Of a DNA stretch of 64,000 nucleotides, positions 36,150 through 49,163 are shown one piece after another (within the stretch, counting starts at the first letter, position 1; the number at the start of each line of letters is the position of its first letter). The DNA lies in the NCBI GenBank assembly GCA_036023115.1, contig JAYKKT010000080.1, positions 11,587,501 to 11,651,500 of the forward strand, read 5' to 3'. The position numbers and the translations under genes are program-made. The notes beneath the pieces are model-generated. The model had not been told where the DNA came from. It did not search any database and was given only the letters and a program-made list of their open reading frames with translations. The stretch comes from Brasenia schreberi (Eukaryota; Streptophyta; Magnoliopsida; Nymphaeales; Cabombaceae).

Positions 36150-36526
36150 CTGTAATCCATGCAGAAAAACCAAGTTTGAGAATTAACTGATTTGCCAAGA
36201 GGAATAAAAGTCATAGGTTGTAAATGGTTTTTCAAAAATAAATATAAGGTCGATGGAACAATCGACAAGTTTAAGGCAAGATTGTTGCAAAGAGTTTTTC
36301 GCAAATGAGGGGATATATTATGTTGAGACATATTCTTGTGTTACGAAATTTACATCATAAGAATAATCCTACTATATTAGCATATTATAATTTAAATTTA
36401 CATCAGTTAGATGTAAAAATTTATTTTCTAAATGAAGATTTAGATGAAATCATATATATGCAATAAGCAGAAGGATAAATAGTTAAAGGCCAAAAAGATA
36501 AAGTATATAGGATGAAAAAACCTCTA
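36150..36526 (+). pseudogene. Copia RT N-terminal fragment
   Basis: The reading KNQVWELADLPRG..VIGCKWFFKNKYKVDGTIDKFKARL..., with stops and frameshifts, matches the start of copia reverse transcriptase. It is collinear with 51930-52280 of the copia element in block II, so it is the same family. It stops abruptly near 36526, where sequence in the opposite orientation begins. Confidence 0.75.
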
Positions 36527-36529
36527 CAT

Positions 36530-37287
36530 ATCTCAAACCCATGTTTCTAACATGTTTTGAGAAGAGTTCTTTCGTTATGCCTTTGGTTAAGGGGTCTGCC
36601 AACATATCTTCTGTTGGCATGTATGAGATGGATATTTCCTTTCTCATAACCATATCATGAACATAGTGGTATTTTACCATTATATGCTTGCTCTTTGAGC
36701 AATCTGCTCCAATCTTAATAAAGAGTAATTGCTGCATTGTTATCGCAATAGATAACCATCGGTTCATCTGTTATTTCCAGCTTCAAATCACATATGAAGC
36801 GGCTTATCCAGACAACACTTGTTGCAGCCATACAACAAGCAATATACTCAGCTTCCTGTGTATGCAAAGCTATACAACCCTGTTTCTTACATGCCCAAGA
36901 AACAACACCACCTCCAAATAAGAATATTTGTCCTGAGGTTGATTTGCTGTCATCTTTGCTCCCAGCAAAGTCAGCGTCTGAGTATCCTACCACTTCTAAT
37001 TCATTTGCTTGAAAACATAGTTTCAAGTCCTTTATTCCTTTCAGATATCTTAGAATCCTTTTTACAGCCATCCAATACTGCCAACCTGGATTACTTTGAT
37101 ATCTACTGACAAGACCAACAACAAAGCTGATATCAGGTCTTGTACACAACATAGCATACATCAAGCTGCTAACAGCTTGAACATAAGGAACATTAGGCTT
37201 ATCGTCTCCTTCATCGGGACAATCAGCCTTACTTAGTTTCACCCCTTTTGAAACAGGTGTATCTGCAGACTTGCAAAACATGCACAT
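36530..37287 (-). pseudogene. Copia RNase H fragment, inverted relative to its neighbour
   Basis: The minus strand reads TPVSKGVKLSKADCPDEGDD, then LMYAMLCTRPDISFVVGLVS, ILRYLKGIKDLKLCF, GYSDADFAGSKDDSKSTSGQ, EAEYIACCMA, VIYCDNNAAI and, in the next frame, HIMVKYHYVHDMV...DMLADPLTKGITKELFSKHV. These are the copia RT C-terminus and RNase H with catalytic Asp/Glu residues present. One frame change occurs near 36715-36760. It matches 52640-53290 of the block II copia. Confidence 0.85.
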
Positions 37288-37289
37288 AT

Positions 37290-39520
37290 GTACCTAAACA
37301 TATGCATAAGCAATCAATCCATTACATACACTTAGATATTATATTGACAAAGCGACCCCTCTGTGAAGTAGTACTTTAAAATTTGGCTTTCTATTTTCTT
37401 GTGTTTGTTGTGGTAGAAAAATTATTGATATATTTTACTTTTCATTAAAACGCTTACTAGTATTTGTGCTAAAAATTGGTGTTATCAGTGAATTGGATAT
37501 ATGTTAAAAGGCTTCTATTATAAACTTGGATCATCCATATAAGAAATCAAGAGCTGCAACGATGAAAGCATAAAAACTAATTATATATCAAATCAGAAAA
37601 ATAAACAAAATTGATTCAGTTATTTGCTTATGCATGTCAAATGCATAGATGAATTTTATAGGTTCTACAAATAAAGAAAGGCAACAACAATAACATGCAT
37701 CCCCTATTAGATTAGGAAACAAATAAGAACAGATAAAATATATATTATAAAAGAAACCTTTGATTCATGTAGATGACAATATGATATTTAATCTACCATC
37801 CACTCAAAACCCTTGATACATCTTCAACAAGAAAAAAATAGAAACAATTCTTACCAAATATTTTACTACAATTTCTCTTACTGAAAAATATATGGTTGTT
37901 GTGACCAAAGCTTCAAAGTGAGAGAAAAGGTTGATGGAGAATAGGGATTATATACAAGGAAGGTTGGAAAGAAGGATATCTCATTATCATGAAAACCTTA
38001 TATTCAAAAATATTCCACACTAAAAATGGATTTACGTTTATAATACGGAATCCATCTTTGGATATATATTAAATACTTGTCAGCGTTACTACATTTCTTG
38101 AAGTTTTATAATTATATAGAGGCCATGATATCTCATGTGGTAAAAGATGCAATGAACCACTCCGTGGGCACTACGCTACCAAAAGCATTAATAGTAGGAA
38201 CCTAGGTTCAACCCGCAATGTCACAATATGACAGTTTTAGAAAGTTAACATATAAAGTATGACATGGGGTTTAACTCAAAGATGACCCATGTAATATGAT
38301 AGTAATCTCAAGCAATATATTTGGATGCCCAATACATTATTTAAAGAAAATATTTGGTTAATAGTCACTTTGTAGCTACAAAATTACCAAATGTTATATT
38401 TATAGTATTCTAAGTCACTTTGTGAGAGTTGTTTTTCTATTATTATAAGTCATCTGTCATTGCCCCCTCTATATCATCATCTCCCTTCCACCATTTGAAG
38501 AAAAAAATAGACTCGTGCTTATGTTTTGGTAGACATAGTTGAATGAGTATTGTGTCAATAAGTGGTTTTTGTTCAATCCAACTTGTAAGCCTTCCCTAAG
38601 TTTATGCTTTATGAAACTAACTAAAGAAAATGCTAAAATAACTTGTTGAATATTCATATTTTGTCAAAACATTGACTTTCACAACAAAATGTGTATCAAA
38701 CACAAAGTTTTACCTAAGTTAACAAGCCTGTGTTAAGTTATTTTCATAATAAAGCTTGTATAAAATTTATCCAACTTAAACAAACAAGTACATCTTTAAC
38801 ATACTTCACATTAAACTCATATCTCTAGTATTCATGCTAAGCTTGTTTGAGTAACTAGATAATCCTAAACCACCTCAAGTTGGCTAATTCAATTTGTTCA
38901 TTGGCTCTACTAGATTTTTTCTTCTTCATACATACACAAATACGGTGTGAATGCTTTATAGTCTCATATCCCACATAGCACGGTTGGAGCTCAATTAGTG
39001 CTTTGAAGAATGTTTCAGTGCAAAAGCTCAAAAGTGCAATAACCTTAGTGAGGATAAGCAAACTATTCAACTAAGATGGACTTCAACCACAACTTGTTGG
39101 ATTAAAATTGGCAGCTATACAAATGAAAGATCAACAGTAGGAGGAAGCCTCTTGTGAAATGAACTCCTATTTGTAAAAAAAAAGAGGTTAATACTTACAA
39201 CGTGAAGAGATTTATTGTAGTTGTTAGGGATCTTCTAAACACATATTAGCAGGTATAAACAACCCATACATACACGGAGGCAATAGGTGCACATATTAGT
39301 TGGTAATTAAGACTATGTTGTGTGAAACATGCAATTCAATGTAGAAATAGTTACACAATTAGTTCACTAGCACCAAAAAGAAATAAGAAAACATAGGAGA
39401 AAAGTTGTGTATAATACAATGACTTTTCACACTCTTTCTCGCTAAGCCTAACTCCTGTTTAAAGTCCCTTCTCCTAATAACAAAATGAAAAACTACAAAA
39501 GCAAACTTTCCTATGTTCAC
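37290..39520. other. Intergenic, no gene seen
   Basis: AT-rich. A tRNA-like head (TATCTCATGTGGTAAAAGATG ... AGGTTCAACCC) occurs at about 38128-38212. Otherwise nothing is recognised. Confidence 0.4.
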
Positions 39521-39522
39521 AA

Positions 39523-41700
39523 TGTAAACACCCAAAATAAAAATATTTCCGAAACTCCCAAATTCAAAAAATCCATTCAAAACCTTTATGATTTTCCAAA
39601 AATGAACTTTTAAAACTCTTCAAAATAAAGGTTTTTAAATTGAAGTTAAAACAACCCATGAATTTCAAAACAAAACAAGGAATTTTCCAAACAATAAATC
39701 TTCAAAATAAACCTTTATAATTCAATTCATTTTCCAAAATCTCCTTTTTGGAAATGAATTTTGAAAACCCAAGATGTCAAAACAACATGGGACTATCACA
39801 CTTGGGGTAGCCGATCTTCATAGGCCCCTCCTCAAGTTCATTCATCTAGTAGCTAAGTCTCTAAAGCTTCGCACTCCATACGCATCACTCATATCACCCA
39901 TGCATGCATCCAAAGTCATTTAATGCATAATCATACTTAGGACTAGCACCCAACATAGGTCAAGTCCCCTTTGGCTGGAATCCCCTCCTACATAACACAA
40001 GGAAAAAGATTTTTATGAAAGAAAGGATGATCCATATTCTTAAGAGAAATTCGGGAAGTAAAGAACAAAAATGGTGTTTTCTTCTTTGCCATTATCCAAA
40101 TAAATTTGGATTAATGCCAAAGAGGGGCATCTGTAAACACCCAAAATAAAACTATTTCTGAAACTCCCAAATTCGAAAAATCCATTCAAAACCTTTATGA
40201 TTTTCTAAAAATCAACTTTTAAAACTCTTCAAAATAAAGATTTTTAAATTCAAGTTAAAACAACCCATGAATTTCAAAACAAATCAGACGAGCAAGTGAG
40301 AACCATTCAAAAGCCGGATCAAGACCAAAATCCAGAAAGTAAAGGAGAGACCAAGTCAGAAGCCTATCCGGATAAAAGCAAGATTGAAGCCTATCAAAAA
40401 CAGATGGATTGAGCCAGAATTGTGGATTAAATAAAGCTTCACCAGACGGTTCATTCAAATTCAAATGCATGGATAAGATGGGGTCGAGCTTGTGATGAAT
40501 CAGTTCAAATCAAAAGAGGCAATTCAAGTACATATACACGGCCAGGATGAACCATATTGTATCAAGTAAAATAGGTTTTGAAAGGTTGCAAGAATCACTA
40601 ATGTTTCATTATAGGATCGGACCACAACAATTCAAGTTCATGTCATGCTTGGCCGGTCAAGAGAAGTGCACCCAAATTGGGTCGAGATCATGATGGATGA
40701 AGTTAATCCAAAATCAGAGATATGGTTGGGATAAATAATATTTCATCAAGTAATATAGTTTGAAATGTGGCAATTAAAGCATCACCAAATGATCGAGCCA
40801 CAACAAACCGAGTCCATAGCATGGGCCGGCCAACCAAGAAGGTGCACTCTATGAAGCCTAGTCAAGGCCGAACTCACCTAGAGACCAGCCCAATGAAAGG
40901 CCTAGAACACGCCCCTTGGCTTATAAATAGGGCCAAGGGGGGGGGGGGGGGGGGGGCGGGTTCACCATCTTGGAGAATGGTGAGTTCCTTGTCACTTGGG
41001 TGAGAGAGATAGGGGACGGTTCAAGTAAGGAGGTGCTGCTCCAACAGTGGGTCATGGGCTACAAGGGAGAAGGTAAGGAGGGCTGTAAGAGTGTGGTAGA
41101 ATTAGGTGGTGAGAGAGTTTGAGAAGCAAGCAAGAAGAAGAGAGCTAAGGGTCAGATTCCATTATTGGAACTCCTGGCCGATTGGATAAAACGTGTAAGT
41201 ATCTTCTAATTTTGATTCTCAATTATTCTTCTCTATTTATTAAATTGAAAAGGGGTTGTATTAATGGAGCATTGCCTCCCCCATGTTGTAATAGTGATTA
41301 GAATTGCTGAATTTCCATTATCTTGCTTAAATTTCACTCTCACACACACTCACTCTATGTGTTTGATTATGCGATTCTACCCCAATATACTCTATAAACA
41401 CTCTATACTCTCTACCCCCTCTATGCTTAAGCTTATATGAATATTTCCTTTCATTTCCTTCGTGACGTAGAGTTGTTGCAATTTCAATTCGTGTGAGTTT
41501 AATTCGTTATTTAGAGTTGTTGCAATTTCAATTCGTATGAGTTTGCATCACGTATGTTCTTAAAAATTTGAAACTGAATTTTTGCATCTCTACATACGTT
41601 GGTTGTTGTATTTTTAATTCTCGATTATCTGCTTCAATTGATCCGAAATTTTGTACACACATTCTACGCACACAAGCCCACCCATAATAAAATTTTCAAG
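39523..41700 (+). mobile_element. Degenerate LTR element, TGTAAACACCC family
   Basis: A 152-bp direct repeat starts TGTAAACACCC at 39523-39674 and at 40132-40283. The second copy is directly preceded by AAAGAGGGGCATC, a polypurine-tract-like sequence, as expected at an internal/3'-LTR junction. I therefore read 39523 onward as a truncated 5' LTR, up to 40131 as an internal remnant, and from 40132 as the 3' LTR. The 3' LTR would contain the TTATAAATAGGG TATA-like motif at 40920. The right end is unclear; a CACAA duplication (39518-39522 and about 41671) is possible but weak. No protein domain survives. Confidence 0.6.
40938..40958. repeat. Poly(G) run
   Basis: About 19 consecutive G, then CGGG, about 20 bp after a TATA-like motif inside the putative LTR. 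Confidence 0.95.
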
Positions 41701-42663
41701 AATTTTAGGGTTGTGCAACTACGTAATTAAAATTGTGCGAAATCAGGTTAATGTTTGTCTACTGTCTGAATATTCTGTTTTCCTGCAATAGAGTTTGAGT
41801 TTTCATCCCATAACTCTGTCTGTAGGCCTCCAAATAGGATGAATTTTGATTCATTGGAAAGCTGACATCCATATCTATCAAAATTAAATTCACTAAATTT
41901 AGAACTCAGATCACCGAGATATAAGCTCATCTTTGAGCCTCTGTATTTCTATGACAGGACAGTTTCGGATACTTGAGTAGAGATACTTTCATGATTTAAT
42001 TATGCTTCAATACAACCCTGAATCATAATCTTTAAAATGCTACAGATCCCTCCATATCACAGGCTAAATTTTGTTAAATTTTGATGATTTTAGGAGGCCT
42101 GTAAGATACTGAAATTGATTTGGGAAAAAGGTCAGAAAACAGAACATTCTGTTTTCCAACACTTGTTCATCTTTTGAGTTTGAACCAAGCACATTTCACA
42201 TTTGCTTTGAAAATATCCTATTTTCACATGGATTGGAGTTCACCATTTTCAAAGTTGAAGTTTCTAAGTACTTAGGCTGACCCTTGAACTGGTTCAAGAA
42301 GGTCTAAAGCAAAAAGAGCTCGCTTAGCCCAATCGCCAAGTAAGAGTCGGATTTATCAAAACTTTACTAGTTTTTGGCAAACTAGCTGGCACGCTCGCGC
42401 ACCGTGTAGATAAGAAATTATCATTTCAAGTCTCTACATAGGCTTGGGGTGAAAATTTCATGTCTACACACAACAACATGAAGAGTTCACACCGTGTTTG
42501 TTTCATGTCGCACCACTAGTTTCTCAGGGTTGGGTTACTTTTGTGTCAAAACAAGTTCAAGGGACAATGTTAACGAATTACCATAAAAAAACTAAATCTA
42601 TCCCTCGAGGGTAGAGGACTCGATAATCATGGCCAATTAGTCTTTAACAGAACCAGATTGAAG

Positions 42664-42712
<49 letters not shown>

Positions 42713-44130
42713 GAAACCATGAATTTGATATTGTTAGGATTTTATGAGCGGACATTTGAAATCCTGTCATTTGACATGGTTTGTTCGACATGAGGAGCTG
42801 AAAATTCTTTACAAATTTATGCCAAACTTGGATTCGACTCAAGCTACCGTTAAAATCCTTAAGTATAAAGAATAATACATGAAAAACAATGTATGGATCT
42901 TATATAAAGAATAACGCCTGAAAAAGATACATGGATCTTAATAATAGAATGAATTATTAGGTTTGATGCAGTGCTTGCGTGAAGCATTTTAGGCTTGGTA
43001 CATCTTCCAGGTGTTATTCTTTATATTTTTCTTATAGGAACCAGATATTGTTCTACTTACTATAGACCCCAAAGAATACAGACACAGTTCAAGCCCAAGC
43101 ATTTCAAAATGGGTTGCACTTTGACCTACGCACACAGAAAATCTGGATTTAGTGCATGGTGAATCAGTTGAACCAGTAAATTGAAGTTATTTTTTAGTCT
43201 GAAAAGTAATTTCTTTAAATTTTGGAAAGCAAAAGGTATTTTTGTACTTTTTACGTTTTGAATTTAAAATTTGATGATATGATGATTGGATGATTTAGAT
43301 TTGGTGCATTGGTGCAGCACTCCAAAACCTATGTATCTGTATGTCTGCATGTGTGATGGTCAATGTAAAGAGAAACATATTTGTACTTTATACTTTATTT
43401 TCCAAGAGGAGATATTCTCATCGAAAATGTGTCCGTACACAAGGTAATCTGTAAATTGTGTAAGCATTAAAAAAATAAACTGGCAACTATGAATCAATAT
43501 AGCCAACCCCACTTAGTGTGAGACATGTCATGGTTTTGGTTTTGGGTGAGAAAATGAAAAATATATTCAATCAATTTCATAATAGTAAATATTTTTTTTG
43601 GCGTCTGGCTCTTTTAAACTTTCCAAAAACTTTAACTTTTTAGTACCTCGGTCAAGTTTTGAAGGTCCTGTAGTAAGTGGGATTCATGAAACTTATTTGT
43701 TGACAAGTAATGAACTGGGATCGATTCAAAAGATACATTAAAATTCGAAATTGGAAAGGTCTTTCAATATGTTTTGAACTTGGGGAACTTAAATTGCTGC
43801 TGACTGAGGGCATAGTCACATATGCGATGGATAAGTCATGGGTCTAAACCCTCTTAAATTACTTGCTGAGTAATTCTGAAAAATAAATGAAAACTTTTGT
43901 CTTTTGGCTTCAGGGGACTTTAACAAGAAACAAGGTGATGGTCATCCACAATTTAGAGAACATTCCAACATAAAATTGATGGCTATCCTTCTCCTTTACA
44001 ATTCTCTCCTTGGAAAAGTTGTATTACCTTTTGTGTTTGAGATGAGCACCGTTTCAGTAAGAAAACCTCAATAAATTGGTGAGATACCTAGTTGCACAAA
44101 GTAGACAACCACCATAAATTTGTAAAATAT
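41700..44130. other. Intergenic, no gene seen
   Basis: Contains a (GA)n microsatellite at 42667-42711. The sequence up to about 42430 may belong to the preceding LTR element. Nothing coding is supported. Confidence 0.4.
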
Positions 44131-44145
44131 CTAGTTATGCGAAGT

Positions 44146-44260
44146 AACTCCGCCCATGTAAGGGATCACTCTTGCATTGCCAGTCCCAAGCCCGGATAAA
44201 GGAGGAGGGTTGTGTTAGGGTTCTGACAGCCAGCGTAAAACTTCGTCGGATTTTTACAAC
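44146..44260 (+). mobile_element. Isolated 115-bp copy of the RTE 5' leader
   Basis: Collinear from its first to last base with 18036-18150, the leader of the RTE LINE, differing by eye at 6 positions. It starts at the same AACTCCGCC base and stops where the LINE ORF begins. It is flanked by ATGCGAAGT (44137-44145) and ATGCAAAGT (44261-44269), a 9-bp near-perfect duplication. No ORF or (TTG)n tail follows. The homology is certain; the mechanism is inferred. Confidence 0.85.
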
Positions 44261-44269
44261 ATGCAAAGT

Positions 44270-45322
44270 GGTCACTGGTTAGGAACCACTAGTTTCGATT
44301 TGAGTCTAAAATCATCCAAAACCATGAAAATTATTAGAAAATGAGTAAAGCAATGGTTTGAACCGCCGATTCAGGCTCCATTTCCATGGATGTTAGGAAC
44401 CATAACAAAACCAGGCAGTCCCCGATTTGGTTATGGTTTTGGGTTTTGCATTAGTTGATTCTGGTTTTGATTGGTTCCTAATCCGGTTCTGTTTTGGTTC
44501 AAACTGTCCATTCACTCCAAATCAAACATTCTACTAGAAGTAATGAAACGACTTTTACTGTGGTAACACTCGATATGAAACAACTTCTACTAAAGGAGTT
44601 AAGTTTCGAAACACAATTATCATCAAGCACTGACACTCGACAAAATTGTTTAGAACCATAATGGTCAACATTTGAAAGCAAATATACAAACTCAAAATGA
44701 AAATAATACAAAAACTTGATAGTAAAACATATTTTTAAAAGAAGTATTTTTCTAGGTTAAAGTTGCATTTTTCTTTAATTATTTTCTTTAGAATTTCTAC
44801 CAAAAAGAACAATCGAAATGAAGGTACTTAACAAACCCATTCTTTTGTCAGCATCTAATAATACGTTTTCATACTTGAAAAAGCTACAAAATTCAATCTG
44901 GTAATTGACCTTATATGAAGTCACCGAATGACCCCGAACCATGGTAACTGTATGATATTTTTGGACTTGTGAAGCAAACTTCACATATGCCCTTCTTCGA
45001 TCACATCTCCCTTTTGTGGAAATTTTCTACAACACCTTATAGATTGGTAATAATAAAAAAGTGCACCTAAAGTAACGATATTATTTAAAATGCATGTAAC
45101 AACTTTTCGTTTTTGATGAACTTCAACATTCTATCATCAGCGAAGAACAAACTTTATATATATATCCAAGGAATTCAGAGGGCACCTAAAGATATATCCA
45201 GGGTGTTCAAAGAACCGATTAGCTGATCCAGACCGATTGAACTTTGCTTTGTGGTTTGGTTTGGTTCTGGTTTGGGAAAGAAATGTATAGTTCGGTTCAC
45301 GCTTTAGAAGATTGGACCAAAT

Positions 45323-45419
<97 letters not shown>

Positions 45420-46340
45420 AGTGTGTGTGTACACCGTCAATGTTCTTAATACAAGAGAAAAGTTGGGTTAACTTATAAAAAATACTTAAAAATATTAAAT
45501 TATTATATCCCTAGCTGGACTTTTAGGCACGCTTCCTTTATTAGAAGAAGTCGTGTGTGTTTATTTAGTGGTTTGGTTTGAGTTCCATGTATTATACTGA
45601 TTTGCTTTCGTTTTTCAAAAATTAAGGATCCAAGTATAGCGGCTTGGTTTTAAGTCCATCTTAGAAATTGCACCACCAACACTCCTAGGAAGACATGGCT
45701 GGTTTCGAGTAAATCGGGACAAGCGGTTTCAAACTACCCGTCTTGGGTTTTCTGGAAACATGAACATAAACCAAATTGGAATTGCCAGTTATTGTCCTGG
45801 TCTAGAACTATCGGTTTTAGTTACACGCTGAGTTCTAAACTGAACGAAACCAACCAAAATTATAAAAAAAAATTAATTTAGAAAAATATTAAAAGAATAG
45901 TTTGAAACCACAAATCCGGTTCTGACCCTATTTCAGTTTCATAGAAGGTGAAACCGGATCCAAACCGGGTGGTGTCAAGTTTTGGTTCCAGTCGGTTCAA
46001 GTAAACCAAAACCAATAGTTCCAAACTATCGGTTCCAATTTTCCTACAACCAAGAATCAGAAACAAACCAGAAGTGGTCGGTTTTGGTTGAGTTGAGGTT
46101 CATAACCGCTAGTTTTAGTTTTGGGTTGAGTCTAAACTGCCTGGAACCAACCAAAGTTAAAAATTTAGAAACACATTAAAAAAACATGTGAAATTGATGA
46201 TTTGAAGCTGTTGGTGTGGTTTTGACTCGGTTCTGGTTTTATAGAAGGTAGAACTAGAACCAAACTTGGTGGTATCCAATTCCAGTTCCATTAGTTTCCT
46301 AGCCTAGCTATATCTACCCCTAGGATTATCCAACTTAATG
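44270..46340. repeat. Degenerate AACCGG/GGTTCC-rich repeats and microsatellite
   Basis: GGTTTTGGTT, GGTTCTGGTT and AACCGG-type phrases recur at 44340-44520, 45200-45300 and 45570-46290, on both strands. They look like several overlapping decayed copies of one repeat; no boundary could be set. A (CT)n(TA)n microsatellite lies at 45327-45416. Confidence 0.45.
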
Positions 46341-46345
46341 GGCTT

Positions 46346-46869
46346 TGTCACAGTACGCCGACCAGATATCCATATCTCCTACACATGATTCATACCGTGC
46401 GTGGATTCAAAGTTGGAGTCATATACTTGATTTGGATTTGATTTCGTTTAGAGCTGTTTGGATTTCGTTTGGATTTATCTAGAGTTATTTGGGTCATAAT
46501 TTGAATAGTGGATTTGGATTTGGATCTAGATTAGCTGAGATCTATATTTGTGTTATAGTGTCACATTTGATATGTCTAAATTCAGTGTCCTTTAGTCATT
46601 AGTGTTTTGCCATAATGTCGATGTGATTAGTTTTTTTTTTGTATTTTGGTTCTAAACTATAGCGGAGTTTTTCATCACAATTTACATTTGATTTCCCTCT
46701 ATTTTCCATTGAGATTGAGAGAATCAATGGTGAAAGGGACAAGGGGTTGTTGTGCATGTGTGTGTGTGTTTCAAATTGGTTGTTCAAAAAGCAATCGAGC
46801 AACGCCATCAACGGGGAAGACTTGGCATTGCTTCCATGCATCGAGTTTGGGAGAGTCTGTGCTGTGACA
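46346..46869 (+). repeat. 5' LTR of the Ty3/gypsy element
   Basis: 524 bp, TGTCACA...TGTGACA. Parallels 56323-56855 throughout, for example AGTGGATTT(G/A)GATTTGGATC, CATTGAGATTGAGAGAA and TTGTTGTGCATGTG. Confidence 0.9.
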
Positions 46870-47753
46870 TTTGGTATAGAGTATGATTTAACAAGATTCA
46901 ATGCGAATCATTTCGTATTAGATATTTGAGAGAAAAAAGAGCACTTCTCGAGGGAGAGACTTTTCATGATTCGAGTGGTGGTAGCCAGATGTGGATGGTT
47001 GTCGAAAAGGTTACTGAAAAAAATAACGGAGGAAGTTGACGCAGATTTAAGGCCATTTTAGGCATAGGTTTCGTTCGAGATCTCTTATGAGGCATCGTAA
47101 GAATCAATCCAAATGAAGGGATTCCTTATGATTTTAACGCCAGGGTGATCTACTTGTTGATCATGAATATACTATAAAGGAGATTGTTGGAAAATCCAAA
47201 TCATCGTTAAAAATACCGACGACTATTAAGCCTTCATTCAGACTATTTTTTGATCGTATGAAGGGATTCCTCAATTGTTCGCTCCAAAAACAAAAGGTAC
47301 GATTCTGTCAACCAGTTTTCTTCACCATCCAGTGACTAGAAAAAAAATGGAGGTTTCAGCCTAGCTTACTATCGTTTGCAACCATGGCCAGTCAACCTAC
47401 AAGTGCCAATGATCGTCGCCTTCCCCGGCCACCTGTCTCTCACTTGTATCGGCGTCCTACCAACATGTTTCAATCACTGTCATTACGTCGTCGGAACTTC
47501 TCCCTACCCTTCAACCATCTCCAACTTTGTCGGTTTCATTATATTTTTCTATAGAATCGTAAATGCCATATTTGGATTAGATCCGGTCCCACATCCAATA
47601 TGTGCCAAGTCCAACTTTAGCTTGAAACCTAACTAGGCCAACGTCTCGTTGACTGAATCCAAGCTTAGGGTACTCAACTCGGTTTGAGCAAAATAGCTAC
47701 ATTTTTAATCGACGAGTTGTCTCTTGTCCATAAAAAAAAACCTACCAATACAT

Positions 47754-48159
47754 TGTTAGGCTGTGGCCATTATCAGCAACCCAGCACAGGTAACAGCGGG
47801 GCCCGTGTTCACGGTTACAGGAAAGGTGGCCATAATAGCAAATTCATAACAGTCGAACCGTTACCGAAAATCGCGGTAATCATTCGGATACAAAGGCTCC
47901 TAAAGAGGAAAGCCCAACAGGATATACCGGGAAAAGGAAGAGCTCGCACTACTCTATAAATACAGAGAAATGTATACAATTACAGACACTAGAAAATACA
48001 AATACAGACACACTTTCCCTAGAAAAAATCCGTTGTGAGAAAGCCTCAAAAAGAAACCAAGATCATATTCATCTTTTGATGCAGGCGTACTTGAAAGAGC
48101 TCGACGACAACGAACCTTAAGCTCGAAGAAAGCCGAAATCAGGCAAGCAAATCACATCA
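47754..48159 (+). repeat. 5' LTR of the nested copia
   Basis: 406 bp, TGTTAGG...CATCA. Its right half from about 47935 parallels 53311-53539 (both have TCTATAAATAC, CAGACACACTTTCCCTAGAA and GAGCTCGACG). The left half (U3) has no counterpart at the 3' end. Confidence 0.88.
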
Positions 48160-49163
48160 TTTGGTATCAGGGCCTCGTTTTTTATCCTACAAAACAGGTA
48201 CGCGATTAGTGTTGTGAAAAACAAAAAAAAAATTACGAAAGAGGAGAGAGCTTTCTGCTTTTTTGGGAACTCTGCCTGAACCGTGACGGGGCAGAGGGTA
48301 AACCTTGCTTGAGTCAAGACAGGGTAGAGATCGGTCAAAACACAAAAAAACAAATGAGAGGAGAAAGGAAGAGTAGATTAGCGAAAAAGGCCATGGGTGG
48401 CCAAAAGGATACCCACTGTATAACAGTGGCAAGGGCCGCGTGTGGCCAAGGGTCAGGAAACAACACAGGCCGAGAGGCCAAAAGAGCCACCGAAAGGACG
48501 CAAGCGAGAAGGCCAAAAACCACTGTAGAAGGCCGCCGAGCGCCATTGAGAAATGCAGGCTAGGAGAAAATTCGACTGTTTCTCTCTCTCTCCCCCCCTC
48601 AGATAGACTCTCTCTCTCTCCTTAGGGTTTTATACCCTCGGTAGTTTGTGAAATAGATATTTTCGAGTAAAAAGACTGAGTTGCCTTTATTGAGCAAAAA
48701 GTCAATTTTATCCTCCAGTAGTTTGTGAAAATTATGAAATATCAGACCGTTGTTTTACATTTCTATCCTTTCTTTTTCAAGATATTACAATTCTGCCACT
48801 ATGTTAAAAGATAGATTTGTCCCTATCATTCTGAGAAAATTTCAGATTCGAATTGAGGAGAAAATTCCAAAAGTAACTTTACGGGTCTGTCCTTGGACAT
48901 TTAAGAAAATTACAAAAGCGGATAGATAGTTAAAATTATAGTTTTACCCCTGATATTTTTTGGAAATTGCTAAAGGCAAAATTTTTTGAGAAAAATTATA
49001 AATTTATCCCAGGTTATTTATATATTGAGAAATAAGTTATTTTTAGCTTGTTTTTGTGATATTCTGCATCGTGCTAATCAGATTCCTACTATATGTATTT
49101 TGTTGCTCATTTATTGTTTCTTTTTTAGACCATCTAATTGTTATAATTGCCAAACAAATAAAA

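Noticed and set aside
48309..48625. Basic ORFs after the copia primer site
   Set aside because: They lie in the untranslated leader of the copia element and resemble no family. Gag starts at 49164.
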